Positions 1-9,600 of a DNA stretch of 64,000 bases are shown piece by piece (the first letter of the stretch is position 1; each line of letters starts with the position of its first letter). The notes beneath the pieces are model-generated. The model searched no databases and was not told where the DNA came from. It saw only the letters and a list, made by a program, of their open reading frames with translations. Origin of the DNA: Oligoflexales bacterium (GTDB taxonomy: Bacteria > Bdellovibrionota_B > Oligoflexia > Oligoflexales > Bog-1112); contig JAGNWK010000001.1 of assembly GCA_017985985.1 (NCBI GenBank), forward strand, positions 1 through 64,000, written 5' to 3'. Made by a program: the position numbers and the translations under genes.

Positions 1-2
1 AT

Positions 3-1064
3 CACATCCACCGTCAGGCTTTAGAAACTTACGACCCAGATGACTTAAATTATGAAGAGCTCAAACAATGGACCGAAAGTCAGCTGGTAAAAAGAGGTAT
101 TGATCGCAACGACAGAGAAAAGAAAAAAGAAGAAACAAAAATATTTTGGATCATAAAATATCCACAAATTATATCTGCTGGCGAACATCACTCATGCGCA
201 ATTCGAGCAGATGGAACTGCAAAATGCTGGGGCAACAACGACCATGGCCAAAGAGACGTGCCAGCTGATCTCGGGCCTCTTTCTCAAATAGCTGCAGGAT
301 CTTATCACACATGCGCAATTCGAGCAGATGGAACTGCAAAATGCTGGGGATTTAACTCCGATAGTCAAAGAGACGTGCCAGCTGATCTCGGGCCTGTTTC
401 TCAAATAGCTGCAGGAGCTTATCACATATGCGCAATTCGAACAGATGGAACTGCAAAATGCTGGGGGGGTCGTAACAGCTATGGTCAAACAGACGTGCCC
501 GCTGATTTTGGACCTCTTTCTCAAATATCTGCAGGACGTTATCACACATGCGCAATTCGAGCAGATGGAACTACAAAGTGCTGGGGAGATAACGACTATG
601 GTCAAAGTGACGTGCCAACTGATCTCGGGCCTGTTTCTCAAATAGCTGCAGGAGCTTATCACACATGCGCAATTCGAGCAGATGGAACTGCAAAATGCTG
701 GGGCAAGAACGACTATGGTCAAAGTGACGTGCCAACTGATCTCGGGCCTCTTTCTCAAATAGCTCCCGGTTACCAGCACACATGCGCAATTCGAGCAGAT
801 GATGGAACTGCAAAGTGCTGGGGAAATAACTCCTATGATCAAAGAGACGTGTCAGCTGATCTTGGACCTGTTTCTCAAATAGCTGCAGGAATTTATCACA
901 CATGCGCAATTCGAGCAGATGGAACTGCAAAATGCTGGGGAGATAACGACTTTGGTCAAAGAGACGTGCCAGCTGATCTTGGACCTGTCTTACAACGTTC
1001 TCTTAAAAGCACGAATAAGTCCAACAACTCCATCGTCTTATCAAAGATTTATCTCAAAATCTGA
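3..1064 (+). CDS. RCC1-repeat beta-propeller protein, 5' end outside window
   Basis: The frame is open from the window edge, so the gene starts upstream; the internal GTG at 258 is a Val codon, not the start. About 55 non-repetitive, charged residues come first. Seven near-identical 39-40 residue units follow, each with the core CAIRADGTAKCWG (C-x9-C-W-G) and a DVPADLGP linker. Seven units are what a seven-bladed RCC1 propeller needs. The two Cys per unit are typical of bacterial exported RCC1-like proteins. After the last unit the reading changes to a short unrelated tail. RCC1-type proteins usually bind protein partners; several intracellular bacteria use them as effectors. No partner can be named here. 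Confidence 0.8.
   Translation, partial: HIHRQALETYDPDDLNYEELKQWTESQLVKRGIDRNDREKKKEETKIFWIIKYPQIISAGEHHSCAIRADGTAKCWGNNDHGQRDVPADLGPLSQIAAGSYHTCAIRADGTAKCWGFNSDSQRDVPADLGPVSQIAAGAYHICAIRTDGTAKCWGGRNSYGQTDVPADFGPLSQISAGRYHTCAIRADGTTKCWGDNDYGQSDVPTDLGPVSQIAAGAYHTCAIRADGTAKCWGKNDYGQSDVPTDLGPLSQIAPGYQHTCAIRADDGTAKCWGNNSYDQRDVSADLGPVSQIAAGIYHTCAIRADGTAKCWGDNDFGQRDVPADLGPVLQRSLKSTNKSNNSIVLSKIYLKI
172..990 (+). repeat. Seven in-frame tandem repeats of 117 bp
   Basis: The anchor TGCGCAATTCGA recurs at 195, 312, 429, 549, 666, 783 and 903, so the spacings are 117, 117, 120, 117, 117 and 120 bp. The units are nearly identical at DNA level, including third positions, which suggests recent duplication or gene conversion. 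The 120-bp steps are in-frame triplet insertions; one is a doubled GAT near 800. Because of the repetition the antisense strand is also open, which is an artefact. Confidence 0.93.
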
Positions 1065-1290
1065 TGTTACGCATGAGCTCCCCTGACCGCCTCCATTTTA
1101 CTTCGGCGTGGGGATTACAATTTCGGATCCGATGACGACGATTAGTCTTTCTCGTCAACTTCAGAAAAATCTTCAATGGAACAGGAAACAGTTCAGAAGA
1201 TCTTGGCACACCTTGGCCTCTCTCCCAGACCCCACCTACTGTTTGTGAGCTAAATCTTCTGCAAGGAGACTTAGCAGCTCTTTGTGTGTT
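1065..1290. other. Gap between convergent genes
   Basis: This 226-bp stretch lies between the convergent ends of the RCC1 gene and the lipase gene. I see no convincing reading frame, hairpin or RNA gene in it. Confidence 0.4.
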
Positions 1291-3465
1291 TTACTGAGTT
1301 ATACTTCTTGGGGATCTCCCAATTCGTTGACTCAAATATGCGAGAGCTAAAAACACACTAGCCTGTATTCTTCTTTCTCCACGCATGAAAGCTTCCAGAA
1401 CTCTTGCAACTGTGGAATGATGCACCAAAGCAACAGGAACTTGTGTTTGAAGTGGCAACAGCGCATCAAAATGCATGAGGCCTGCCGCAGTTGAGGGATC
1501 TCCATGAAAAACGGTGTGTCCATGCTCATCATGAGCCACAAAAATTATATTTAAGTGATGGGCAGCTCCGGTATTAAATCCATCAGCCATATGAGGATGA
1601 AGCACAACTTGACCGTTTTGATCGTAGATATGCACATGGATTGCAACACTATTCAATAGCGCAGAAACGTTCAATTCTCCTTGCCCCATCCATAAACCAG
1701 AATCTAACGCAGCAACCCACTGTTCAAAAGAACCAAATCCTCCACCATGAATGGCTAGTTCTACAGCTTCGGCTAAACCAACAGGTGCTCCTTCAAAAGA
1801 ATTGAGCTGATACCTCGTGACACTTTCTATTAAGGCTTGCCTAGTCCCAACAGCTAAAGGTACAGCAGAGGCTTGTGCGGCCACTTGCAATGCGGAGTAG
1901 CCACAGTGCCCATCAGAGTCGACCATGTGGTGTTCAAAAGTTTGGGACCCATCAGCAGAAACAGAAACTATGAAGGGAGCATCGCTTTCCATTGCTGGTC
2001 GAGCAGATCCAGCAGATGCGATCAATCGCCCCCGAGATCTACAGTGTCTTGTTCCCGCATCTAGCAAACCAGCAACATCAGCGTCAAGAAGCCTTGGGTC
2101 AAATCCTGTTCCTGAAGGAGCAAAATGTGATCCCTTCATAGCACTAACCATAGGCGTCAAAACACCACGACCGACGCTATACACGCATCCTAAGGCCGCT
2201 GCTACAGGGATTCTCCTCATTCCCAACAAAGCAAGGGCAGGGAGAGCCCGCATACACGCCCCACGACTAAGTCCGGGTCTCGGATTCAAAGCTAAATCAC
2301 GATCGCGTTCAGCCAAAGGCAAACAAAAAGATCGAGCCATATCGGCTAAGCCATTCATTGTGTCTGCAAGTGCGCGCACACTCGTTGCAACTCCCCTAAC
2401 GCCTCCAGCACACACATCTAACACCAAAGCCCTTGTCGAAGTAGGCACCGATCCAACATCTGTTTGATAGGCCAATCGACCCAAAGAACGAAAACCAAGT
2501 CTTCTAGGAAAAGCAACTGTGACAGGATCTCCGCATGCATTATGGCGAAGAATATTACTCAAACCTAAAAGAGCATGAAACTGCTCTACGGAGTCATCGC
2601 CAATGACAAACCGAGGGACCGATACCCCATAGGCTAAAATCCTATTATGGATGGGATTATTGAATTGCTCCCCTTCATCAAAACCCAATAGATCAGAGTG
2701 CTCTTGAAGAAACTCTGCGGCCACTGCAGCAGACAAAAAAGCAAGAGCAGCACCTAAACTATGCCCGACAAAATAAAAACGAACTTGTGCCCTTTGTTCC
2801 GAATTCAACGAAGTTAAAATTAAACGCAATGTTTCCAAAAGCTGTCGCTGATAAGAGCTCGCCTTAAGAGCCATGCCCCTATGCACAAACCCCCTGACGG
2901 ATCTCAAGCCAAGAAGACTGGGGTCAGATGCGGAAACCGCATCTGCTGCGATATTGGTGTTCCAATCACCTAAGACATTCGTACCTCGAAATGTAACTAT
3001 GATCTCTTTAGTTTCAGGATTATAAATCACCACCCCAGGAACATCCTCTTGGCCGCTCAAAAAACCATCCCCTCTCCTCATGGCTCCAGTTCTTCCCTTT
3101 AACAGGGTGTAAACTCTCCCCGGGTACTCGGGCCCAAATTGAGGGGTGCCGGCAACGGGAAGAGCTTCATCGGCTTCGGGAGCAATGATACGTGGAAAAT
3201 GATCCCTTTCAAAAACAGCGAATTTATCTTGTTCTGGGTGTCGAGGGAGACGCTTATAAACTCTTGAAATGTCATAAGGTAAACGCATTGCCACTTGTAA
3301 TTGTTCTAGAACAGCCAAGAACTGCGCGTCGATTGCAGTGATAACCCCATCCTTATCTGCAGTGGTGAGCGGGTGAAAAGTAGGCATGGCAAATAATACA
3401 CTTGAGAAAAAGACCTGACTAAACAAGCAAAATGCGAGTAATTTTCTTAGCTTTTCCGATAACAT
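1291..3465 (-). CDS. Exported class 3 lipase fused to a C-terminal OTU-like cysteine protease domain
   Basis: 724 residues from an ATG preceded by AAGGAT; the frame is open 27 codons further upstream, but this start gives a clean signal peptide (about residues 1-26). The N-terminal half is an alpha/beta hydrolase of the class 3 lipase family: IVTFRGTN before the elbow, nucleophile elbow GHSLG with Ser236, and a GDPV acid-loop motif. The last ~240 residues resemble OTU deubiquitinases: DSDGHCGYSAL with candidate nucleophile Cys521, a central W-x-G-x-G-E-L segment, and HFDAL with His665, the usual OTU catalytic His position. Bacterial OTU enzymes normally act on host ubiquitin, so this may be an effector with two activities. 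Domain calls are from motifs only; the lipase is firmer than the OTU. Confidence 0.72.
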   Translation of the reverse strand: MLSEKLRKLLAFCLFSQVFFSSVLFAMPTFHPLTTADKDGVITAIDAQFLAVLEQLQVAMRLPYDISRVYKRLPRHPEQDKFAVFERDHFPRIIAPEADEALPVAGTPQFGPEYPGRVYTLLKGRTGAMRRGDGFLSGQEDVPGVVIYNPETKEIIVTFRGTNVLGDWNTNIAADAVSASDPSLLGLRSVRGFVHRGMALKASSYQRQLLETLRLILTSLNSEQRAQVRFYFVGHSLGAALAFLSAAVAAEFLQEHSDLLGFDEGEQFNNPIHNRILAYGVSVPRFVIGDDSVEQFHALLGLSNILRHNACGDPVTVAFPRRLGFRSLGRLAYQTDVGSVPTSTRALVLDVCAGGVRGVATSVRALADTMNGLADMARSFCLPLAERDRDLALNPRPGLSRGACMRALPALALLGMRRIPVAAALGCVYSVGRGVLTPMVSAMKGSHFAPSGTGFDPRLLDADVAGLLDAGTRHCRSRGRLIASAGSARPAMESDAPFIVSVSADGSQTFEHHMVDSDGHCGYSALQVAAQASAVPLAVGTRQALIESVTRYQLNSFEGAPVGLAEAVELAIHGGGFGSFEQWVAALDSGLWMGQGELNVSALLNSVAIHVHIYDQNGQVVLHPHMADGFNTGAAHHLNIIFVAHDEHGHTVFHGDPSTAAGLMHFDALLPLQTQVPVALVHHSTVARVLEAFMRGERRIQASVFLALAYLSQRIGRSPRSITQ

Positions 3466-3764
3466 AAAAATCCTTATGTAAATTCCCGACGATACGTCTT
3501 CATGATTGGCAACAAAGTATTTGAAAGCGGATTGAGATATGACCATTTTTGGTCTCGGCTAGGTTAGGCAAACTTTCGTAGGCCACCAATAAACACGATT
3601 CCATCTGACGTCAAGCAATTGCTTAAAGCCTTTCAGTTTTCTCCACATTTTCTTTGCACACAATGCAAAAGGAAGAGCTTCGAGCCGTCAAAGCTAGCCT
3701 TTGTGCGAGAGTGAACGGTTTCAGTCTTCACGCTGCGGTCGCTATCCCCAAACATCGCAGGTGC
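3466..3764. other. Upstream region of the lipase gene
   Basis: About 300 bp between the 3' end of oppF and the lipase start. It must hold the lipase promoter, but I see no strong -35/-10 pair, no RNA gene and no repeat. Confidence 0.4.
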
Positions 3765-4754
3765 TTAGGCTAGAAGGTGGCATGAGGCTCTGTGCTCGTT
3801 GTTTCCCGAGCTATAATTTTTTAAGAGGGGAGATTCTTGAGCACACTTTGGCATGCTCCAGGGGCATCTTGTGTGAAACGAACAGCCGGAAGGTGGTCTC
3901 ATAGGTGAGGGAATATCCCCCTGGAGGACGATGCGTTCTCGGCTTCTTTCTTTATCCGGATCTGCGATAGGAACAGCGCTGAGCAGAGCCTTGGTATAGG
4001 GGTGTAGGGGATTCTTGAAGAGCTCGTCGGTCTCAGCCTCCTCAACAATCTTTCCAAGGTACATGACAGCAATACGATCGGATATGAAACGTACAACGGA
4101 GATGTCGTGAGCTATGAAGATGTACGATAGGTTAAATTCTTTTTGCAAGTCGACAAGCAGATTAAGAATTTGAGCTTGAATCGAAACGTCGAGCGCTGAT
4201 ACGGGTTCGTCACAGATGATCACTTTTGGCTTGATAGCGATCGCTCGAGCGATCGCTATTCTCTGCCTTTGACCACCAGAAAATTCATGAGGGTATTTCC
4301 AAATCCCTTTTGAGGTGAGGCCGACAGAACTCATGAGCAGGTGGATACGGTCGAGAGCCTCTTTGCGAGTTTTTACTAATTTATGAGTATAAAGGGGTTC
4401 CGCTAGAATTTCAAAAACAGTCATTCGAGGATCTAACGAGGCGTAGGGATCCTGAAAGATCATTTGGATATTTGTTCTGGCTGATCGAAGTTCTTCACTT
4501 CGAATATGGGTAATGTCTTTGCCTAAGAGTTCAATCTTCCCAGCGCTGGGATCGTAAAGTCGGATAAGGCTGCGACCCAGTGTCGATTTTCCACATCCAG
4601 ATTCTCCGACAAGTCCTAGGGTCCGTCCCCTCTCTAGGTTGATGCTGACCCCGTCAACGGCGCGGACAATTGCTTTTTTTTTCCTGAAGATGAGCCCTTT
4701 ATATATAGGAAAATGTGTTTTTAAATTTTCGGTTTTGAGAATGAGCTCTTCCAT
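3765..4754 (-). CDS. oppF: Oligopeptide ABC transporter ATP-binding protein OppF
   Basis: 329 residues, the usual OppF/DppF length. Walker A GESGCGKST is at 50-58, the signature SGGQRQR at 159-165 and Walker B VIICDEP at 178-184. The C-terminal oligopeptide-ABC extension (PPSGC...) has four Cys (GCSFHTRC, then two more) of the kind reported to hold an Fe-S cluster in some DppD/OppF proteins. The start has TAGGAG upstream. It is the last gene of oppABCDF, 13 bp after oppD, and pairs with OppD as the second cytoplasmic motor subunit for peptide import. Confidence 0.93.
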   Translation of the reverse strand: MEELILKTENLKTHFPIYKGLIFRKKKAIVRAVDGVSINLERGRTLGLVGESGCGKSTLGRSLIRLYDPSAGKIELLGKDITHIRSEELRSARTNIQMIFQDPYASLDPRMTVFEILAEPLYTHKLVKTRKEALDRIHLLMSSVGLTSKGIWKYPHEFSGGQRQRIAIARAIAIKPKVIICDEPVSALDVSIQAQILNLLVDLQKEFNLSYIFIAHDISVVRFISDRIAVMYLGKIVEEAETDELFKNPLHPYTKALLSAVPIADPDKERSRERIVLQGDIPSPMRPPSGCSFHTRCPWSMPKCAQESPLLKNYSSGNNEHRASCHLLA

Positions 4755-4767
4755 AAAATACTCCTAC

Positions 4768-5742
4768 TCACTGGGCTTCGAGATAACAGTGAGACCTATG
4801 TTCGGTAGAAAGCTGTCTTATGGGTAAAGGTAAATCCTCCTGACAGGCTTTTTTGACTTTATAGCATCGAGGAGCAAACGAACAGCCAGGGGGAAGTTTT
4901 GCTGGATCAGGTGGAAGTCCAGGGATGGCAAAAAGCGACTCTTTACTGCCATCGATGCGTGGAGTCGATTTCAAGAGACCGGTTGTGTAGGGGTGATGAG
5001 GTTTATAAAAAATATCTTTGTAGGATCCTGTCTCGATCATCTTACCTGCATACATGACGCAAACCTTATCCGCCATCCCGGCGACTACACCGAGATCATG
5101 GGTAATGAGAATGACAGCGACACCGATATCATGTTGAAGTTTTTTGATGATATCTAGAATCTGAGCCTGAACTGTCACATCGAGAGCCGTCGTCGGCTCA
5201 TCAGCGATCAAAAGCTCAGGTTTTGCAATGAGAGCCATCGCAATCATCACCCGTTGCCTCATGCCTCCAGAAAACTGGTGTGGATAGTCGTCGACTCTCT
5301 GATCGGCCTCGGCAATCCCGACTTGTTCGAGGGCTTCAATGGCTAGATGCTTAGCTTTTTTAGTAGGCATCTGCGGATCATGCGTGGTCAAGACTTCCAT
5401 AAGTTGAGTCGAGACTTTGAGATAGGGATTCAAAGAAGTCATTGGATCTTGGAAAATCATCGAGATATGTTTACCTCGAATACGACGGAGAAGATGGGGG
5501 GCAAGGTTGATAAGATTATCACCTTTGAAGTGAGCAGAGCCTCCGACGATTCTTCCCGGAGGCTGAGGTATCAGCCCTAGAAGTGAGAGCATGGACACAG
5601 ATTTACCGGAGCCAGATTCACCGACGATGGCGAGAGTTTCCCCCTTTTCAATCGAGAAACTGATCCCATCGACAGCTTTGATCACCCCTGCGCGTGTAAA
5701 AAAATAGGTCTGTAAATCCTTCACGTCTAGAATTTTGCTCAT
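4768..5742 (-). CDS. oppD: Oligopeptide ABC transporter ATP-binding protein OppD
   Basis: 324 residues. Walker A GESGSGKS starts at 41, the signature FSGGMRQR is at 158-164 and Walker B LLIADEP is near 178. The C-terminal tail again contains four Cys ([10 protein letters not shown] plus two), the possible Fe-S-binding extension of peptide ABC ATPases. It lies 2 bp downstream of oppC and is probably translationally coupled. It hydrolyses ATP with OppF to drive peptide uptake through OppBC. Confidence 0.93.
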   Translation of the reverse strand: MSKILDVKDLQTYFFTRAGVIKAVDGISFSIEKGETLAIVGESGSGKSVSMLSLLGLIPQPPGRIVGGSAHFKGDNLINLAPHLLRRIRGKHISMIFQDPMTSLNPYLKVSTQLMEVLTTHDPQMPTKKAKHLAIEALEQVGIAEADQRVDDYPHQFSGGMRQRVMIAMALIAKPELLIADEPTTALDVTVQAQILDIIKKLQHDIGVAVILITHDLGVVAGMADKVCVMYAGKMIETGSYKDIFYKPHHPYTTGLLKSTPRIDGSKESLFAIPGLPPDPAKLPPGCSFAPRCYKVKKACQEDLPLPIRQLSTEHRSHCYLEAQ

Positions 5743-5744
5743 AG

Positions 5745-6659
5745 CTAGTCCTTCCCTGCCTTTGGATCAAGAGCTTCCCGCAAACCGTCACCAAGAAAAT
5801 TGAGGGCCATTAGCGTTAGCATTAACGTGATACAGGGATAAATAAGCATCCAAGGGTATGTTTCTGCAGCGGAAACACCACCTGAGATGAGGGTGCCCCA
5901 GCTTGACATAGGTTCCTGGACCCCGAGACCGAGGAAGCTAAGGAAGGCCTCCTGGAGGATGACGCCAGGGATCGTTAAAGTTACGTAAATAATGATGGTG
6001 CCCAGAACGTTGGGGATCAGATGGCGTGTGATAATCTGCGTATGCCCTACCCCAATGGAGCGAGCAGCTTCGATGTACTCCATGTTCTTGAGACTGATGA
6101 CTTGCCCCCGAACGATACGAGCCATGGTCAGCCATTCGATGGCGCCAATCGCTATAAACATAAGATAAATATTGCGGCCGAAAAAGACCATCAAGATGAT
6201 GACAAAGAAGGTAAAAGGCATGGAGTAAAGGACTTCTAAAATCCTCATCATCAATTCGTCAGTTCTTCCCCCTATATAACCAGAGATAGCTCCGTATAAG
6301 ACACCGATGATCATACTCACCAGAGTAGCGAGGACCCCCACCATGAGGGAAACCCTCGCTCCGTACAAAACGCGTGTGAACAGATCTCGGCCGAGATCAT
6401 CTGTTCCGAAGTAATGGACGCTATCTGGGGGAATCGCTCCCAGGATGAGATCAGTTTCTTCATAGGAAAAAGAAACGATCCAGGGCGCAAAAATTGCGAC
6501 TGTAATTTGCAGGGTCAAATAAATAAGACCTAAAAAAGCCATCTTATTTTTAACGAGGCGTCGAAAAGCATCACTCCACAGGCTGCGGCCCACATCAGCC
6601 TGCTCATCATCATTTGTTGCTCTTACTTTGCTTTGCATCTCTAGCGCTATTTCACTCAT
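5745..6659 (-). CDS. oppC: Oligopeptide ABC transporter permease OppC
   Basis: 304 residues, with about six membrane helices and the OppC N-terminal domain (a cytoplasmic leader and a first helix near 40-60). The FGTDDLGRD sequence in the first periplasmic loop and the EAARSIGVGHTQII coupling loop are typical of the OppC/DppC subfamily. It overlaps the end of oppB by 8 bp. Together with OppB it forms the inner-membrane channel for peptides delivered by OppA. Confidence 0.93.
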   Translation of the reverse strand: MSEIALEMQSKVRATNDDEQADVGRSLWSDAFRRLVKNKMAFLGLIYLTLQITVAIFAPWIVSFSYEETDLILGAIPPDSVHYFGTDDLGRDLFTRVLYGARVSLMVGVLATLVSMIIGVLYGAISGYIGGRTDELMMRILEVLYSMPFTFFVIILMVFFGRNIYLMFIAIGAIEWLTMARIVRGQVISLKNMEYIEAARSIGVGHTQIITRHLIPNVLGTIIIYVTLTIPGVILQEAFLSFLGLGVQEPMSSWGTLISGGVSAAETYPWMLIYPCITLMLTLMALNFLGDGLREALDPKAGKD

Positions 6660-7569
6660 AAGATACTCTTGGATCGAGGAAAGCGTAAGCGATATCGACC
6701 AACAGGTTCATAACGATAATCAGAAAGGCGACGAAGAGTACACAGCCCATCACAAGGGTGTAATCTCTATTCAAAGCCGACTGCACGAAGAAACGGCCCA
6801 TGCCAGGTATGTTGAAAATTGTTTCTACAACGAGGGACCCTGTCAGCATAGCGGCGGCAGCAGGTCCCATAAAACTCACGGTTGGTAAAAGTCCTCCCTT
6901 TAATGTGTGTTTGAGTAGAATCAACCAGTCCGGTAGACCCTTAGCTCGTGCTGTTCTCACAAAATCTTGTTGAACAATTTCAAGAACACCACCTCGGGTG
7001 AGTCGTGCAAAGAAGGCTGCATACATAGTCCCAAGTGTGAGGGAGGGCAAGACAACATCTTTGGCCTCATTCCAGCCTGAGACGTTAAACCAGCCTAATT
7101 TAACCGCAAAAATCAACATAAAAATAGGTCCGATGACGAAAGACGGTAGGCAAATTCCTAGCATAGATAAGAACATGGAGAGGTAGTCGCGAAGCGCATG
7201 GGGACGGCTGGCTGCTACAATTCCGGTGAGAACCCCTAGGAAAACAGCGAAAAGAAACCCTAGGGTGCCTATCAAGGCAGACGCTGGAAAAGTCTCTGCA
7301 ATAATGTCGACAACGTCACGATTTACATATCGAAAGGAAGGCCCAAGATCTCCACGGACGAGCATCCCCAGGTAGCGAAAGTACTGCTGCCACAAGGGTT
7401 CATCCATGTGATACTTAGCTTGTAAATTTTTAAGAATTTCCTCCGGTAATTGCTTGTCACTATCAAACGGACCTCCAGGCGCCATCCGCATGAGGAAAAA
7501 GGTGAGAGTCGCTACCACCCAGAGGACGGGGACCATGCTCGCGATGCGTCTTAGAATATATCTAAGCAT
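6652..7569 (-). CDS. oppB: Oligopeptide ABC transporter permease OppB
   Basis: 305 residues, normal for OppB. The N-terminus MLRYILRRIASMVPVLWVV is the family hallmark, followed by about six membrane helices. The coupling loop FVRTARAKGL sits before the last helices. A 135-bp gap separates it from oppA and it overlaps oppC. It is a channel subunit of the peptide importer. Confidence 0.93.
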   Translation of the reverse strand: MLRYILRRIASMVPVLWVVATLTFFLMRMAPGGPFDSDKQLPEEILKNLQAKYHMDEPLWQQYFRYLGMLVRGDLGPSFRYVNRDVVDIIAETFPASALIGTLGFLFAVFLGVLTGIVAASRPHALRDYLSMFLSMLGICLPSFVIGPIFMLIFAVKLGWFNVSGWNEAKDVVLPSLTLGTMYAAFFARLTRGGVLEIVQQDFVRTARAKGLPDWLILLKHTLKGGLLPTVSFMGPAAAAMLTGSLVVETIFNIPGMGRFFVQSALNRDYTLVMGCVLFVAFLIIVMNLLVDIAYAFLDPRVSYE

Positions 7570-7704
7570 GTAAATCCTCTCTTTAGTACATCCACAGTGA
7601 TATGGAGCCTTGGCTCGTCGCTGTGCATTTTTAGTGTGATGGTCTGTTCCTTACCTTCACACCCCCTCCCTTACAGGGATGGAAATGAGTTCTGTCGCGA
7701 TATC

Positions 7705-9480
7705 TTACTTACCTACTAAAGCATAATATTTCAGATGTAGTCTATCTAAAATATTTGACTTCCAGTTCATGATTTCGCCAGATTGTGGGTCTATCATTTT
7801 GACTTGTTCAGCGACTAATTTGACTTGTGTATAGATATAGACAGGAAGAACAGGAAGCTCTTCGAGCAAGATGGCTTCTGCTTTGGCAAAGGCAGTGAAC
7901 CTCTTCGCCTGATCGGTAGTCAAAGCTGCTTCCTCTATATGTTTATCATATTCTTTATTCGACCATCCAGTTTGATTATTCCCTCCGTTGCTGACAAACA
8001 GATCTAGGAACGTATTGGGATCAGGATAATCGCCAATCCATCCTCCTCGGGCGAGGGAGTAATTCCCTGTTCTTTGAGTGTCTAGGTAAACTTTCCACTC
8101 TTGATTAAAAAGATCAACGTCGACATTGAGATGTTTCTTCCACATTTGCTGGATGACGACAGCTATTCGTTTATGATCCTCTAAAGTGTTATAGAGGAGT
8201 TCGATCTTAGGCATGCCTTTACCGTCCGGGTAACCTGCTTTTGCGAGCAAAGTTTTGGCTTCCTGGATCACTTCAGGGGTAACGGAGGCAGGAAGTCCTG
8301 GCCCCGTATAGGAATAGCCTTCGACAGGTGGAGTAAAGGCCGTTGCAGGAAGCTGTCCTGCCTTTGTGATTTTTTCGACAATCAACTTTCTATCGACAGT
8401 GAGGGCAAGAGCCCTTCGCACCAGAACGTTATCAAGTGGTGGTTTTTTTACGTTCATTCTGTAAAAATAAACAGCGAGGAAGGGGTTGACTCGCAATGCG
8501 CTATACTTAGAAGGATTCTTCTGTTGTTCAGCGCGATAGCTTGGAATTTTTAAGCTTGGCACATTCCCTGTAAGCTGGATCTCACCAGATGTAAAAGATT
8601 TTTCTTCGGTGTCACTGTTTTCAATCGGGAGAAAATAAACTTCTTTGAGATTCACTTTAGAGTGATCCCAGTATTTAGGATTAGGGACAATTTTTACATG
8701 TCGATTCATCTTCCATTCTACAAGTTTGAAGGCGCCATTAGAAACAATGTGGTTTTCTTTTGTCCATTCCTTTCCATATTTCTCAACAATATGTTTGGGA
8801 GTGGGGTAGAGCGTATGAAAAGATGTGAGCCGGAGAAAGTAGGGGGTCGGGTTTTCAAGGACAACTTCTAGGGTCCTCTCATCAAGAGCTCGTACTCCTA
8901 GCTCTTTTTCGTCCTTGATTTTGCCCTGATTAAACTTCTCTGCGTTTTTGATATGGTACAGTTGATAGGCGTATTGGGCTGCTGTCTCTGGCTTTAGGGC
9001 TCTTACCCAAGACCAGACGAAGTCTTTGGCCGTTAGAGGGGTTCCGTCAGACCATGCGGTCTGGTTCCTTATTTTGAAGACGTAAGTCTTGCCGTCTGCT
9101 GAGATGGTCCATGATTCTGCCATGCCAGGTGCAGGGTCTAGGGTAAAAGGGTGAAGGGAGGTTAGACCTTCAAAAAGGTTGTCTATGATATGAGATTCTG
9201 GACTACCTGTGGTGATGGTAGGGTCCAGATCTTGTGGTTCTGTATTATTTCCAAGATGGAGAACTTGCTCGTCTGAGAGCTTGGAGGACGGCTTCTGATC
9301 AGTTGTCGAATTTGGCTGCGCGGGAAAAGCAGCTGAGCTTAAAAACGTTAAACCAATGGCAAGCATTCGGAGAGAGCTCAGCCCAAAAGGTTTTTCTCCT
9401 CGAGAAGGCAGGGGTGATCGTATTTTACCGGTACGCCCCACTTTGGCGCGCCCCATTAGGGCTTGAAAAGTCTGGACCAT
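7705..9480 (-). CDS. oppA: Oligopeptide-binding protein OppA, SBP_bac_5 family
   Basis: 591 residues from ATG at 9480, chosen because GAGGGG lies 6 bp upstream; a TTG seven codons earlier has no such site. The N-terminus is long and basic, then a hydrophobic export segment near residues 36-55. The mature part has typical family-5 solute-binding sequence: LHLGNNTEPQDLDPTI, the WSDGTPLTAKDFVWSW block, and a GGWIGDYPDPNTFLD block near the C-terminal third. It binds peptides in the periplasm and hands them to OppBC. It is the first gene of the operon. Confidence 0.92.
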   Translation of the reverse strand: MVQTFQALMGRAKVGRTGKIRSPLPSRGEKPFGLSSLRMLAIGLTFLSSAAFPAQPNSTTDQKPSSKLSDEQVLHLGNNTEPQDLDPTITTGSPESHIIDNLFEGLTSLHPFTLDPAPGMAESWTISADGKTYVFKIRNQTAWSDGTPLTAKDFVWSWVRALKPETAAQYAYQLYHIKNAEKFNQGKIKDEKELGVRALDERTLEVVLENPTPYFLRLTSFHTLYPTPKHIVEKYGKEWTKENHIVSNGAFKLVEWKMNRHVKIVPNPKYWDHSKVNLKEVYFLPIENSDTEEKSFTSGEIQLTGNVPSLKIPSYRAEQQKNPSKYSALRVNPFLAVYFYRMNVKKPPLDNVLVRRALALTVDRKLIVEKITKAGQLPATAFTPPVEGYSYTGPGLPASVTPEVIQEAKTLLAKAGYPDGKGMPKIELLYNTLEDHKRIAVVIQQMWKKHLNVDVDLFNQEWKVYLDTQRTGNYSLARGGWIGDYPDPNTFLDLFVSNGGNNQTGWSNKEYDKHIEEAALTTDQAKRFTAFAKAEAILLEELPVLPVYIYTQVKLVAEQVKMIDPQSGEIMNWKSNILDRLHLKYYALVGK

Positions 9481-9600
9481 AGAATCCCCTCTATTTATCA
9501 ATGGCTTGTAACTTTGAGTTAACCTGAGATAGGAGTTGAATGCAAGTTTTTTGTCAGTCTTTAAAGCGAGGCATCTTTCGTGGTTTAAAGATAGCTTCTC

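Noticed and set aside
192-842. Long antisense frames across the RCC1 repeats
   Set aside because: They arise because a 117-bp repeat without an antisense stop stays open in every copy; the products are Cys/Ser repeats with no initiation signal.
172-990. Possible CRISPR-like array
   Set aside because: Units are contiguous 117-bp coding repeats with no unique spacers.
1925-2467. 180-codon frame opposite the lipase gene
   Set aside because: It lies wholly inside a well-supported gene on the other strand and shows no domain or ribosome-binding site.
3588-3614. Promoter for the lipase gene (TTGACG and TTTATT on the minus strand)
   Set aside because: The spacer is only 15 bp and the -10 is poor, so I do not call it.
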